A DNA stretch of 64,000 bases, from assembly GCF_034555965.1 (NCBI RefSeq), contig NZ_JAYDCK010000003.1, positions 2,294,001 through 2,358,000 on the forward strand, in the 5' to 3' direction. The DNA is from Aquicoccus sp. G2-2 (lineage in GTDB: Bacteria; Pseudomonadota; Alphaproteobacteria; Rhodobacterales; Rhodobacteraceae). The notes beneath the pieces are model-generated. The model saw only the letters and a program-made list of their open reading frames with translations. It had not been told where the DNA came from and ran no database searches. Below are positions 55,563-63,775 of the stretch, piece by piece. Numbering within the stretch: position 1 is the first letter of the stretch; each line of letters opens with the position of its first letter. A program made the position numbers and the translations under genes.

Positions 55563-55610
55563 AAAGCGTTTCGTGAAAATCAGTGATCGAGGTTTTTCTC
55601 GAAACGCTTT
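55563..55610. repeat. Perfect 11-bp inverted repeat AAAGCGTTTCG...CGAAACGCTTT
   Basis: AAAGCGTTTCG (55563-55573) and CGAAACGCTTT (55600-55610) are perfect arms around a 26-base centre, with inner TGAAAA/TTTTTC pairing. It lies between tupA and the regulator gene. Related shorter or degraded copies lie at 1590-1645, 35411-35453 and 61137-61187. It resembles the small palindromic intergenic elements known from alphaproteobacteria. Confidence 0.8.
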
Positions 55611-55632
55611 GAAGGCTGGGCAATCCCTTATA

Positions 55633-56451
55633 TCAATCTTCCGGCGCGTTCGGAAAGAACAACTGCTGCCCATCAACCTTGTAAGCGGCAATGACCTTCT
55701 GCCCAGCATCGGAAAGCAGCCAGTCGGCAAAGGCTTTCGCATCCTTCACCTTCACCGCCGGGCATTTCTTCGGATTGACCGGGATAACGCCGTATTGGTT
55801 GAACAGGTCCTTATCGCCCTGAACGACAATCTTGTAATCCTGCTTGTTACCGAAGTTGATCCAGGTGGCGCGGTCGGTCAACACATAGGCACCCATACCG
55901 ATCCCGGAATTGAGCGTCGCCCCCATGCCAGAGCCGGTTTCGCGATACCAGCCGCCCGAATCCTTGGACGGATCAATACCCGTTTCCTTCCAGAGCGCGA
56001 TTTCCTTCTTGTTGGTGCCTGAATCATCCCCGCGCGAAGCGAACAGCGCCTTGGCACCGGCGATCTTTTTCAGCGCGCCCTCGGCATCGTCCATACCGGC
56101 AACCCCAGCCGGGTCATCCGCCGGGCCGACGATGACGAAATCATTATACATAAGATCCGTGCGTTTTGTCCCGAACCCGGCATCAACGAATTTCTCCTCC
56201 GCTGGCTTGGCATGGACAAGCAACAAATCCCCGTCACAATTCTCTGCGTTCTTGATCGCCTGCCCGGTCCCCACGGCAACCACATTGACCTTGATACCGG
56301 AGTCACCCTCAAAGATCGGCAGCAGATATTCATAAAGGCCCGAGTTCTGCGTCGATGTGGTGGATTGCACAAGGATGGAGCGTTGCTCGGCCGTTGCCGC
56401 AGTTCCGATGAGAACGGCAAATGCGACAACGCCTAGTCTGGTTTTGATCAT
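55633..56451 (-). CDS. tupA: Tungstate-binding periplasmic protein TupA
   Basis: This 272-residue oxyanion receptor has a signal peptide (MIKTRLGVVAFAVLIGTAATA, cut near 21). The TupA motif VQSTTSTQNSGLYEYLLP near 27-44 holds the oxyanion-binding Thr/Ser. FASRGDDSGTNKKE near 140-153 and DRATWINFGNKQ are typical of TupA rather than ModA. The ATG at 56451 gives the family N-terminus; further upstream frame overlaps tupC. It is preceded by tupC and followed by the HTH/PBP regulator. Confidence 0.9.
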   Translation of the reverse strand: MIKTRLGVVAFAVLIGTAATAEQRSILVQSTTSTQNSGLYEYLLPIFEGDSGIKVNVVAVGTGQAIKNAENCDGDLLLVHAKPAEEKFVDAGFGTKRTDLMYNDFVIVGPADDPAGVAGMDDAEGALKKIAGAKALFASRGDDSGTNKKEIALWKETGIDPSKDSGGWYRETGSGMGATLNSGIGMGAYVLTDRATWINFGNKQDYKIVVQGDKDLFNQYGVIPVNPKKCPAVKVKDAKAFADWLLSDAGQKVIAAYKVDGQQLFFPNAPED

Positions 56452-56485
56452 GGTAAGACACCTTTTTTCTGTTCTGGGGTAGTGG

Positions 56486-57239
56486 TCAGACGACGATCTT
56501 GCCGTCGAGATAATCGCGCGCAACCTTGCAACTCGGCGTGGGAAAAAACGCGTCCGCTGGGCAATGCTCCGCAACGCGCCCACGGTGAAGGAACACGACA
56601 TCATCGGCCATGCGCCGGGCTTGCCCCGCGTCATGGGTGACGAAGATGATGCGCACACCACGGCTTCGCGCGGCATGGACGATCCGCTCAATCGCCAGAA
56701 CCGAAGGCGGGTCAAGGCTGGCGGTCGGTTCGTCGAGCAGCAGCACATCCGGCTCGATGGCAAGCGCGCGGGCAAGCGCAAGCCGCTGTGCCTCCCCCTG
56801 AAAGAAGCCTCGCAGGCTGGGCAGCCTTGTGCGCCAATCCGACATGTTCAAGCAGGCTATCGCGGCGGCTCGGGTCAAGCCGGCGCGCCTTGAGGACGAA
56901 ATCAAGGTTGGCCGCAACAGACCTGCGCAGCAGCACCGGCCTTTGAAACACCAACGCCTGTCGCCGCGTCACCTCTGCTGGCGCGAAATCACCCCAACCA
57001 ATTCGCCCCGATGTTGGCCGGATCAGCCCGTGCAACAGTTTCAGAAGCAGGCTTTTGCCCGCGCCATTTGCCCCCATGATCATCGTGCAGCCATGACGCC
57101 CAAGATCAAGCGACACGTCATCAAGCACCAGTGACCCACCATAGCGCAGACAGAGATTGCGCACTGTAATGGGCAGGATCGGCGGAACCACCGCTTTCGC
57201 ACGCAAACCCGGCGCAGGAATATCAGGGAGCTCAGACAT
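56486..57239 (-). pseudogene. tupC: Tungstate ABC transporter ATPase TupC, frameshifted at the signature motif
   Basis: The N-terminal part reads MSELPDIPAPG..., with Walker A MIMGANGAGKSLLLKLLHG near 50-68 and FQRPVLLRRSVAANL. It then breaks at the ABC signature: as written it ends LLSGGGTAACAC. On the plus strand the C-run 56794-56798 has five bases; seven would give [33 protein letters not shown], joining the second frame which holds Walker B and the H-loop VTHD, and ends at 56486. One base fewer would give LLSGEAQR, which is not canonical. The repaired length is about 250. It overlaps tupB by eight bases. Confidence 0.85.
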
Positions 57240-57939
57240 AGGCTTGCCGTGTCGCCGTCAAACGCATGGTTTGCGCAGCCGCATTCACCCCAAGGGCGAT
57301 CGCCAGCAATACCACCCCCAGCGCCAGCGCCAGCGCCAATTCGCCCTTTGAGGTTTCAAGCGCAATCGCCGTGGTCATCACCCGCGTCAGATGGTCGATA
57401 TTGCCGCCCACGATAATCACCGCCCCGACCTCGGCCACCGCCCGGCCAAATCCGGCCAATCCAACCGTCACGATGGAATAGCGCGCATCCCACAATAGCG
57501 CCTGCATGGTCTGCCAGCGTGTCAAACACAATGAGCGGAACTGCTCGGCGTACTCGGTATGCAAATCCTCAAGAACCTGACGCGAGAGCGCGGCAACAAT
57601 CGGCACGATCAGGATAGTCTGTGCGATGATCATCGCGGTAGGCGTGTAAAGCAGGCCCAGAAATCCCAGCGGCCCTGAGCGCGACAATTGAAGATAGACA
57701 AGCAACCCCACAACCACAGGTGGCAACCCCATCAGGGCATTAAGCAGGATGAGAACTCCGCTACGCCCGCGAAACCGGCTGACCGCGACCGCGGCACCAA
57801 GCGGCAAGCCAATGACACAGGCAAGCGCCGTCGCGGTCAGGCTCACCCTGAGCGAAAGCGCGATGATCTCAAGCAAATCAGCATCCGCCGACAAGACCAG
57901 CTTGAGCGCCAGCGAAAAGGCGTCTCCCATATCGTGCAA
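57232..57939 (-). CDS. tupB: Tungstate ABC transporter permease TupB
   Basis: This 235-residue membrane subunit has five or six helices: LSLRVSLTATALACVIGLPLGAAVAV, LMGLPPVVVGLLVYLQLSRSGPLG, IIAQTILIVPIVAAL. The ATPase-contact loop GFGRAVAEVGAVIIVGGNI near 165-183 matches the TupB/ModB group. A TTG at 57939 has AAGGCGAG five bases upstream and fits better than an ATG at 57930. It is the first gene of tupBCA. Confidence 0.87.
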   Translation of the reverse strand: MHDMGDAFSLALKLVLSADADLLEIIALSLRVSLTATALACVIGLPLGAAVAVSRFRGRSGVLILLNALMGLPPVVVGLLVYLQLSRSGPLGFLGLLYTPTAMIIAQTILIVPIVAALSRQVLEDLHTEYAEQFRSLCLTRWQTMQALLWDARYSIVTVGLAGFGRAVAEVGAVIIVGGNIDHLTRVMTTAIALETSKGELALALALGVVLLAIALGVNAAAQTMRLTATRQAYV

Positions 57940-57969
57940 AATATCTCGCCTTATGCATGATTTCCCCGA

Positions 57970-57986
57970 TTCGAACCTAATTCGAA
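57970..57986 (-). promoter_or_regulatory. Twin TTCGAA sites upstream of tupB
   Basis: Two TTCGAA palindromes (57970-57975 and 57981-57986) lie 11 bp apart, one helical turn, about 31 bases before the tupB start. A weak -35-like TTGAAT lies upstream. They may be the operator for the HTH/PBP regulator downstream of tupA; this is inference. Confidence 0.35.
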
Positions 57987-58098
57987 AATTATGCGGTATT
58001 CAAGCGGCCATTTCCCGGTAGCCGCAGGTCTGGCCCTCCCCAGAACAACAGCTTTGGCGACCGCGAACAGGTCCGTTCATCAATTCGCAAGCGGCGGG

Positions 58099-58158
58099 TC
58101 ACTCGGCGACCAAAATATCCGTCTTGGTCACGCGGATTTTGGGTGCCATTGGTGCCAT
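58099..58158 (-). CDS. Possible 19-residue ORF between the ribosomal operon and tupB
   Basis: An ATG at 58158 with GGGGAGAGG immediately upstream opens a frame MAPMAPKIRVTKTDILVAE that stops at 58099. It has no match I can name. The spacing to the ribosome-binding site is good. It could be a leader peptide or a chance frame. The rest of 57940-58270 shows no gene. Confidence 0.25.
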   Translation of the reverse strand: MAPMAPKIRVTKTDILVAE

Positions 58159-58277
58159 GCCTCTCCCCGGTCGCGTGGCTCATTGGCGCGCCCCCACACG
58201 ACGCGCCACAAGCCCGCAAGACCAAGACGATCTGAACACAAAGCGTGCCAACCTTGCCCGATAGACCGCGCACAAAG

Positions 58278-58311
58278 GAAAAACCCCGCCGGGAATGCTC
58301 CGGGCGGGGTC
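58278..58311 (-). terminator. Rho-independent terminator of the rpsM-rplQ operon
   Basis: ACCCCGCC and GGCGGGGT (outer arms) enclose a loop of about 11 bases, followed on the minus strand by TTTTTCC. It lies 25 bases after the rplQ stop. Confidence 0.9.
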
Positions 58312-58336
58312 TTGTATTTCGTCTCTGAAGAGAGGC

Positions 58337-58756
58337 TCAGTCGGCCAGTTCGTCCTCGGCGGCGACACGCGCTTTGTCGGCAGCGCCTTTGGCGTCTACA
58401 TCACGTTCAACCAATTCGATAATCGCCATCGGCGCCATGTCCCCATAGCGGAAACCGGCTTTGAGAACGCGGGTATAGCCGCCCTGACGCTCTTTATAAC
58501 GCGGGCCAAGCACCTCAAACAGCTTGGCAACATCCTTGTCTTGCTTGAGCTGTGCAGCCGCCTGACGCCGGGCGTGAAGATCGCCGCGTTTGCCAAGCGT
58601 GATCAGCTTGTCCATCACCCGCTTCAGTTCCTTGGCTTTTGGCAGGGTCGTCTTGATCTGCTCATGTTCGATCAACGAACCGGCCATGTTGGAAAAGAGC
58701 GCCTTGCGGTGCTCATGGGTGCGGTTAAGGCGACGGTAGCCTTTTTTATGACGCAT
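58337..58756 (-). CDS. rplQ: 50S ribosomal protein L17
   Basis: This 139-residue large-subunit protein begins [38 protein letters not shown], recognised by its N-terminal [18 protein letters not shown] core. [16 protein letters not shown] is a further hallmark. The ATG at 58756 has GGAG upstream; 17 further in-frame residues are not part of the family. It is the last gene of the alpha operon. Confidence 0.96.
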   Translation of the reverse strand: MRHKKGYRRLNRTHEHRKALFSNMAGSLIEHEQIKTTLPKAKELKRVMDKLITLGKRGDLHARRQAAAQLKQDKDVAKLFEVLGPRYKERQGGYTRVLKAGFRYGDMAPMAIIELVERDVDAKGAADKARVAAEDELAD

Positions 58757-58883
58757 GTTTCTTACTCCATTTTGCCCTCTACGGGCGGTTTTGCTTTGTC
58801 TGGCCACCGATGCGTGTCAGCAGCTCTCCTTGGGGCGTAGGCCCGGATAGTGTAGGGCGGGCATTCTGCCCACCCCGGTTTTC

Positions 58884-59900
58884 TCAGAACGCGTCCTCGA
58901 ATTTCTTGGCGAGGTCTTCGATATTGTCCGGCGGCCAATCCTCGACATCCATGCCCAGATGCAGACCCATGCCCGAAAGCACTTCCTTGATCTCATTGAG
59001 CGATTTACGCCCGAAGTTCGGGGTGCGCAGCATCTCGGCTTCGGTTTTCTGGATCAGGTCGCCAATATAAACGATGTTGTCGTTCTTCAGGCAGTTGGCC
59101 GAACGCACGGAAAGCTCAAGCTCGTCCACTTTCTTCAGCAGCAGCGGGTTGAACTCAAGCCCGTCATCCTCGACTTCGCGACCGGCAGCTTCGGGTTCTT
59201 CGAAGTTCACGAAGATCGAAAGCTGATCCTGCAAAATCCGCGCCGCATAGGCGAGCGCATCATCCGGCGTAATCGAACCGTCAGTGTCGATTTTCAGCGT
59301 CAGCTTGTCATAATCGAGCACCTGACCCTCACGGGTCGGCTGCACGTCATAGGCAACCTTCTTGACCGGCGAATAGATCGCATCAATCGGGATAAGACCA
59401 ATCGGCGCATCTTCGGGTTTGTTCTTCTCTGCCGCGACATAGCCTTTGCCGGTGTTGACGGTCAGTTCCATGTAAACATCGGCCCCCTCGTCAAGGTGAC
59501 AGATGACATGATCACGGTTGAGAATCTCAATTCCTGCGCTGTCGGAGATGTCACCGGCAGTGATAATTCCCGGCCCCTTGGCATTGATCGACAGCCGCTT
59601 CGGGCCTTCGACTTCCATGCGCACGGCAACGCCTTTGAGGTTGAGAACGATATCGGTGACGTCTTCGCGCACCCCGGCCACCGAGGAAAACTCGTGCAGC
59701 ACGTTGTCGATCTGAACGCTGGTGATGGCAGCACCCTGCAGCGAACTCATCAGAACCCGGCGCAACGCGTTGCCCATCGTCAGACCAAAGCCACGCTCCA
59801 GCGGTTCGGCAACAATCGTCGCCTGGCGCGCCGGGTCGTTTCCGGGTTTCACGTCAAGCTGCGTCGGCTTGATCAGTTCCTGCCAATTCTTATGGATCAT
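58884..59900 (-). CDS. rpoA: DNA-directed RNA polymerase subunit alpha
   Basis: This 338-residue subunit has an N-terminal assembly domain ([36 protein letters not shown], recognised by its [17 protein letters not shown] core). A linker of about 30 residues and a C-terminal domain follow ([48 protein letters not shown]), which binds UP elements and activators. The ATG follows GGAGGGACCGC. Normal length for alphaproteobacteria. Confidence 0.97.
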   Translation of the reverse strand: MIHKNWQELIKPTQLDVKPGNDPARQATIVAEPLERGFGLTMGNALRRVLMSSLQGAAITSVQIDNVLHEFSSVAGVREDVTDIVLNLKGVAVRMEVEGPKRLSINAKGPGIITAGDISDSAGIEILNRDHVICHLDEGADVYMELTVNTGKGYVAAEKNKPEDAPIGLIPIDAIYSPVKKVAYDVQPTREGQVLDYDKLTLKIDTDGSITPDDALAYAARILQDQLSIFVNFEEPEAAGREVEDDGLEFNPLLLKKVDELELSVRSANCLKNDNIVYIGDLIQKTEAEMLRTPNFGRKSLNEIKEVLSGMGLHLGMDVEDWPPDNIEDLAKKFEDAF

Positions 59901-60015
59901 GCGGTCCCTCCATTCTTGTTTCCTGCTTCATGTCCAAACAGCAGGAAACGCCCGAGGTTTCAAAAAGCGGTTCGGGGCCGCGCAGATGCGCCCGGCCCCA
60001 GAAGTATGCTGCGGA

Positions 60016-60405
60016 TCAGACCCGACGGCGTTTCGGCGGGCGGCAGCCATTGTGAGCGATCGGAGTGACATCACGGATCGAGGTGATGTTGAAACCGACA
60101 GCAGCCAAAGCACGGAGCGCGGATTCACGGCCCGACCCCGGCCCCTGAACTTCCACTTCCAGCGTTTTCACGCCATGTTCCTGTGCCTTGCGGCCAGCAT
60201 CCTCCGCCGCCATCTGGGCTGCGTAGGGCGTGGATTTCCGCGACCCCTTGAAGCCCATCGTGCCAGCCGACGACCATGCAATCGCATTGCCTTGCACGTC
60301 CGAGATCAGGATCTTGGTGTTGTTGAAGCTGGAGTTCACATGTGCGACGCCAGCAGCGATATTTTTGGAAACCTTGCGCTTTGTGCGACGGGTATCTCGT
60401 GCCAT
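60016..60405 (-). CDS. rpsK: 30S ribosomal protein S11
   Basis: This 129-residue protein has the S11 core: [30 protein letters not shown] (described by its [10 protein letters not shown] start) and [21 protein letters not shown], then [23 protein letters not shown]. It is preceded by GGGAGGGCACGAGCA and sits between rpsM and rpoA. Confidence 0.97.
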   Translation of the reverse strand: MARDTRRTKRKVSKNIAAGVAHVNSSFNNTKILISDVQGNAIAWSSAGTMGFKGSRKSTPYAAQMAAEDAGRKAQEHGVKTLEVEVQGPGSGRESALRALAAVGFNITSIRDVTPIAHNGCRPPKRRRV

Positions 60406-60420
60406 TGCTCGTGCCCTCCC

Positions 60421-60789
60421 TTACTTCTTCTTGCCGGCGATAGCGCGCGCCGGACCTTTGCGCGTGCGCGCATTGGTATGGGTGCGCTGACCGCGCACAG
60501 GCAGGTTGCGACGATGACGCAGGCCACGATACGAGCCGAGGTCCATCAGACGCTTGATGTTCATCTGGGTTTCGCGGCGCAGATCGCCTTCGACCATATA
60601 GTTCGCGTCGATATGCTCACGGATCGAAAGAACTTCGGCGTCCGACAGCTCGTTGATACGGCGCGATGCGTCGATGTTCACGGCCTCGCAAATGGCTTTG
60701 GCCGAAGAATGGCCAATGCCGGTGATATAGGTAAGGGCGATGGGAACCCGTTTGTGCGTCGGGATGTTGACGCCGGCGATACGTGCCAC
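60421..60789 (-). CDS. rpsM: 30S ribosomal protein S13
   Basis: This 122-residue protein begins [25 protein letters not shown] and ends [24 protein letters not shown], full S13 features. The start is GTG at 60789 with GGAAG upstream. It is the first gene after a strong promoter at 60944-60972, showing that this part of the ribosomal block is transcribed on its own as well. Confidence 0.97.
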   Translation of the reverse strand: MARIAGVNIPTHKRVPIALTYITGIGHSSAKAICEAVNIDASRRINELSDAEVLSIREHIDANYMVEGDLRRETQMNIKRLMDLGSYRGLRHRRNLPVRGQRTHTNARTRKGPARAIAGKKK

Positions 60790-60846
60790 GTTTACACTTC
60801 CTTTCGTTGCGGTTCCGTCGTTCCAGAACCTTTTTTCACAACGTAA

Positions 60847-60871
60847 GCCCGAGGCGATTTTCGCTTCGGGC
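60847..60871 (-). other. Leader hairpin upstream of rpsM
   Basis: GCCCGAAGCG and CGCCTCGGGC pair (one mismatch) around a 5-base loop, in the transcript between the promoter and the rpsM start. No U-run follows. It may be a leader structure for feedback by a ribosomal protein, which is inference. Confidence 0.45.
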
Positions 60872-60924
60872 CGCAGCTGAATTCATGATGCGTTTTCCTC
60901 GGGGTGCGACCCGTCGGAGAATCG

Positions 60925-60938
60925 ATCTCTTAAGAGAT
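60925..60938. promoter_or_regulatory. Perfect 14-bp palindrome ATCTCTTAAGAGAT at the rpsM transcription start
   Basis: This dyad is perfect and lies six bases downstream of the -10 at 60944-60949, over the expected start of transcription. It could be an operator for a repressor of the ribosomal alpha operon or a start-site structure. Confidence 0.5.
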
Positions 60939-60943
60939 GATGC

Positions 60944-60972
60944 GTATTATGAGCAAATCAGAGCCTCGTCAA
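60944..60972 (-). promoter_or_regulatory. Sigma-70-type promoter of the rpsM-rpsK-rpoA-rplQ operon
   Basis: TTGACG (60967-60972) and TAATAC (60944-60949) are 17 bases apart on the minus strand. It lies about 155 bases before the rpsM GTG. It is among the strongest matches in the window. Confidence 0.7.
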
Positions 60973-61136
60973 GCGTCAACTACCTGCAAGACCATAGCCG
61001 CCCCCGAACCAACGGCGGCACCGGCCATAACGGCACTTTACCGAAAGCCGAAAACCATCTTTGGCCCAGACTTATTGCGCCAGATCGGAAGAAGCGCGAC
61101 AGCTCGCCCCCCTCCCGACCTTTAGCTGGGATCGCC

Positions 61137-61187
61137 TTAAAGCGCCGCCGTTAACCTTTGCCATCAGGTAAAGACGAAACGCTTTAG
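61137..61187. repeat. TTAAAGCG...CGAAACGCTTT inverted repeat downstream of the small gene
   Basis: TTAAAGCG (61137-61144) and CGAAACGCTTT (61175-61185) form an imperfect dyad of the same family as 55563-55610. It overlaps the stop region of the small gene at 61184 and could end its transcript. Confidence 0.45.
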
Positions 61188-61456
61188 TATGGCATTGCCC
61201 CACCTTCGCCGCTTGCTGCCGCTGCAATCAGCACCAGCGTGATCACACCAAGAATGATGCCGACACCGGCTGAACCCGTGGCGGCCGAACCGGCAGATGC
61301 TGGCCCGCTTTGCGTGCTGATCATTGCTTCGGCAACCTGCGCTTTGCCCATCACGGCATCGCCCCGTCCCTCCGCCAGCGGCATAGTTGCCGAAGCGAAC
61401 GTCATCGCGATACCAAGCGCACCTGCCGAAACTGTGTTTTTCCCCAAGATCGTCAT
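61184..61456 (-). CDS. Small hypothetical protein with signal peptide and one membrane helix
   Basis: A 90-residue protein: an N-terminal hydrophobic segment (GALGIAMTFASATMPLAEG), a polar Ser/Ala/Gly-rich middle and a C-terminal helix (GVGIILGVITLVLIAAAASG). It begins MTILGKNTVS, with GGGAAGGACTG upstream. It is probably exported or in the inner membrane. No function is recognised. It sits between adk and rpsM, in a place normally continuous in the spc/alpha block, after a strong adk terminator and with its own leader. Confidence 0.6.
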   Translation of the reverse strand: MTILGKNTVSAGALGIAMTFASATMPLAEGRGDAVMGKAQVAEAMISTQSGPASAGSAATGSAGVGIILGVITLVLIAAAASGEGGAMPY

Positions 61457-61591
61457 TCAATCAGTCCTTCCCAAAATGCGTGCCGGGTTTTCTTGATCTT
61501 TGCGGGAACGCACAAAAACTGCGTAATTTCACCCCGCCCGGCACAGTTCAAAATACATCTTCGGAGCCAGCCAATAAGAACTCTTGCTCAT

Positions 61592-61632
61592 AAAAAACGG
61601 CATCCCCCGAAGCCGTGCTTCGGAGGATGGCA
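61592..61632 (-). terminator. Rho-independent terminator after adk
   Basis: GCCATCCTCCGAAGC and GCTTCGGGGGATGCC form a near-perfect 15-bp stem with a 3-base loop. On the minus strand it is followed by GTTTTTTAT. It lies 32 bases after the adk stop and ends the spc operon. Confidence 0.93.
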
Positions 61633-61664
61633 TGAAACTTCAAATAATTCAAATATTACGGGCT

Positions 61665-62309
61665 TCACCCATCAAGCGCACTTGCGATCCCGGCCTGCAC
61701 ATCTGCGATCTCACCCAGACCATCCACCGACCTAAGCGAGCCCTTGGCATAGTAATACCCGATGAGAGGCGAGGTTTTCTTGTAGTATTCCATCAACCGG
61801 GTGCGCAGGCTGTCTTCGTTGTCGTCGGCCCGGCGCACCACGTCGGTGCTACCACATTTGACGCATTTGCCATCAACGGGCCAAGGCTTCGTCTCGTCGT
61901 GATAAACTTCGCCGCAATTGCCGCAAGTCGAGCGCCCGGTGATGCGCGCCACCAGCGCCTCATCATCAACCTGCATCTCGATCACCGCAGCAAGCCGCTC
62001 GCCCTCTTCCTCAAGCAGCGTCGCAAGCGCATCTGCCTGTGCCAGTGTGCGCGGGAAGCCGTCGAAGATGAAACCACCCTTCTTGTCCCCTGCAAGCTTC
62101 TCACGAATGAGGCCGATCACGATCTCATCGGTCACAAGCTCGCCGCGGGCCATGACGTCGGCCACGCGTTTGCCCATCTCGGTGCCAGAGGCCTTGGCTT
62201 CGCGCAGCATGTCACCCGTAGAGAGCTGGATCATGTTGCGGGTATCGACAAGATGACGCGCCTGTGTGCCTTTACCGGCACCGGGCGGGCCAAGTAGAAT
62301 GATATTCAT
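61665..62309 (-). CDS. adk: Adenylate kinase
   Basis: This 214-residue enzyme transfers phosphate between ATP and AMP. The P-loop [10 protein letters not shown] lies near residues 7-16. The AMP region is [14 protein letters not shown] near 82-95. The lid carries a four-Cys zinc site (CGNCGEVYH and CVKCG), the long-lid form. Its ATG overlaps the secY stop by four bases. Confidence 0.96.
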   Translation of the reverse strand: MNIILLGPPGAGKGTQARHLVDTRNMIQLSTGDMLREAKASGTEMGKRVADVMARGELVTDEIVIGLIREKLAGDKKGGFIFDGFPRTLAQADALATLLEEEGERLAAVIEMQVDDEALVARITGRSTCGNCGEVYHDETKPWPVDGKCVKCGSTDVVRRADDNEDSLRTRLMEYYKKTSPLIGYYYAKGSLRSVDGLGEIADVQAGIASALDG

Positions 62310-63667
62310 CGGCGGGCCGGTCCTTTCCGTTTGCGCCGCCGCCCCTTGCCCGACAGCTGCGATTTCTCGATCAACCCTTCATACTGGTGCGCAAGCAGAT
62401 GGCTTTGGATCTGCTGGATTGTGTCCATCGTCACCGACACAACGATCAAAACTGACGTGCCGCCGAAATAGAACGGGATCGCCAGCTCGGTGCGCAGGAT
62501 CTCCGGCAATAGACAAACGGCGGCAAGATAACCCGACCCAAGCACCAGAACGCGATTGACGACATATTCCAGATACTCGGCGGTTTTCTTGCCAGGGCGG
62601 ACACCGGGCACAAACCCGTTCTGGTTCTTCAGATTATCCGCCACCTCATCGGGTTTGAAGCTGACGTTGAAGGTGTAGAAATAGGTGAAAAACAGGATCA
62701 TCGCCACGTAGAAGGCAAAGTAAAGCGGCTGACCGGGGCCGAAATAGGCAAGGATCGTGCTCATGACCGGGCCGGTTTCAGCGCCCGAGAAGGTGCTGAT
62801 CGTGGTTGGCAACAGCAACAGCGACGATGCAAAGATCGGCGGGATCACGCCCGACGGGTTGATCTTGACCGGCAAATGCGAGGAGCCGCCATCATACATC
62901 TTCATCCCCACCTGGCGGCGCGGATACTGGATATGAATTTTTCGCAAGGCGCGTTCCATGAACACCACGAAGGCAATCACCGCGATCACCATGACCAGAA
63001 CCCCGATAATCACCGCCGGGCTCAGCACACCAGAGCGCCCTTGCTCAAGGAATTGAGCCAACGCAGACGGCAGGTTGGCGATGATCCCCACGAAGATGAT
63101 CAGCGACACACCATTGCCGACCCCACGCGCGGTGATCTGTTCGCCCAGCCACATCAGGAACATCGTGCCGCCGACCAGCGTGATCATGGTTGAGGCCAGA
63201 AAGAAAAGGCCCGGATCGGTGGCAAGGCTGCCCGCCTCAAGGCTCTTGGCAAGCCCGTAACTCTGCAACACCGCCAGAAACACCGTGCCGTAACGTGTAT
63301 ACTGGTTTATTTTCTTGCGGCCCTGTTCGCCTTCTTTCTTAATCTGCTCCAGCGACGGAACCATCGAGGCCAAAAGCTGCACGATGATCGAGGCCGAGAT
63401 ATAAGGCATGATGCCAAGCGCGAAGATACCCATTCGCCCCAGCGCACCGCCGGTAAACATCGTCAGGATACCGCCAATCCCGGCCGAAGCCTTGTCCATG
63501 AAGTCGCGCAGCGCCTGCCCGTCGATACCCGGAACAGGGATATACGTCCCCAATCGGTAGACGATCAGCAAACCCAGCGTGAACAGGATGCGATTTCGCA
63601 GATCGGTTGCTTTTCCCAGTGACGCCCAACTTGTGTTGGCGGCCATCTGTTCTACGGCAGATACCAT
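62306..63667 (-). CDS. secY: Preprotein translocase subunit SecY
   Basis: This 453-residue channel protein of the Sec translocon has ten helices. Hallmarks are [17 protein letters not shown] near residues 40-56, [19 protein letters not shown] near 88-106, and the basic C-terminal tail [13 protein letters not shown]. The ATG follows GAGAGAGACC. It is followed by adk with a 4-base overlap. Confidence 0.96.
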   Translation of the reverse strand: MVSAVEQMAANTSWASLGKATDLRNRILFTLGLLIVYRLGTYIPVPGIDGQALRDFMDKASAGIGGILTMFTGGALGRMGIFALGIMPYISASIIVQLLASMVPSLEQIKKEGEQGRKKINQYTRYGTVFLAVLQSYGLAKSLEAGSLATDPGLFFLASTMITLVGGTMFLMWLGEQITARGVGNGVSLIIFVGIIANLPSALAQFLEQGRSGVLSPAVIIGVLVMVIAVIAFVVFMERALRKIHIQYPRRQVGMKMYDGGSSHLPVKINPSGVIPPIFASSLLLLPTTISTFSGAETGPVMSTILAYFGPGQPLYFAFYVAMILFFTYFYTFNVSFKPDEVADNLKNQNGFVPGVRPGKKTAEYLEYVVNRVLVLGSGYLAAVCLLPEILRTELAIPFYFGGTSVLIVVSVTMDTIQQIQSHLLAHQYEGLIEKSQLSGKGRRRKRKGPARR

Positions 63668-63775
63668 GCTTGGTCTCTCTCAATGCAAGCGCCGCCGAAG
63701 CTGTTTTCCAGCCCGGCGGCGCATTTAGGAAAACTGTGAAGTTATCTAAGACGCGCGCGCCTTGGGGACAACCTC

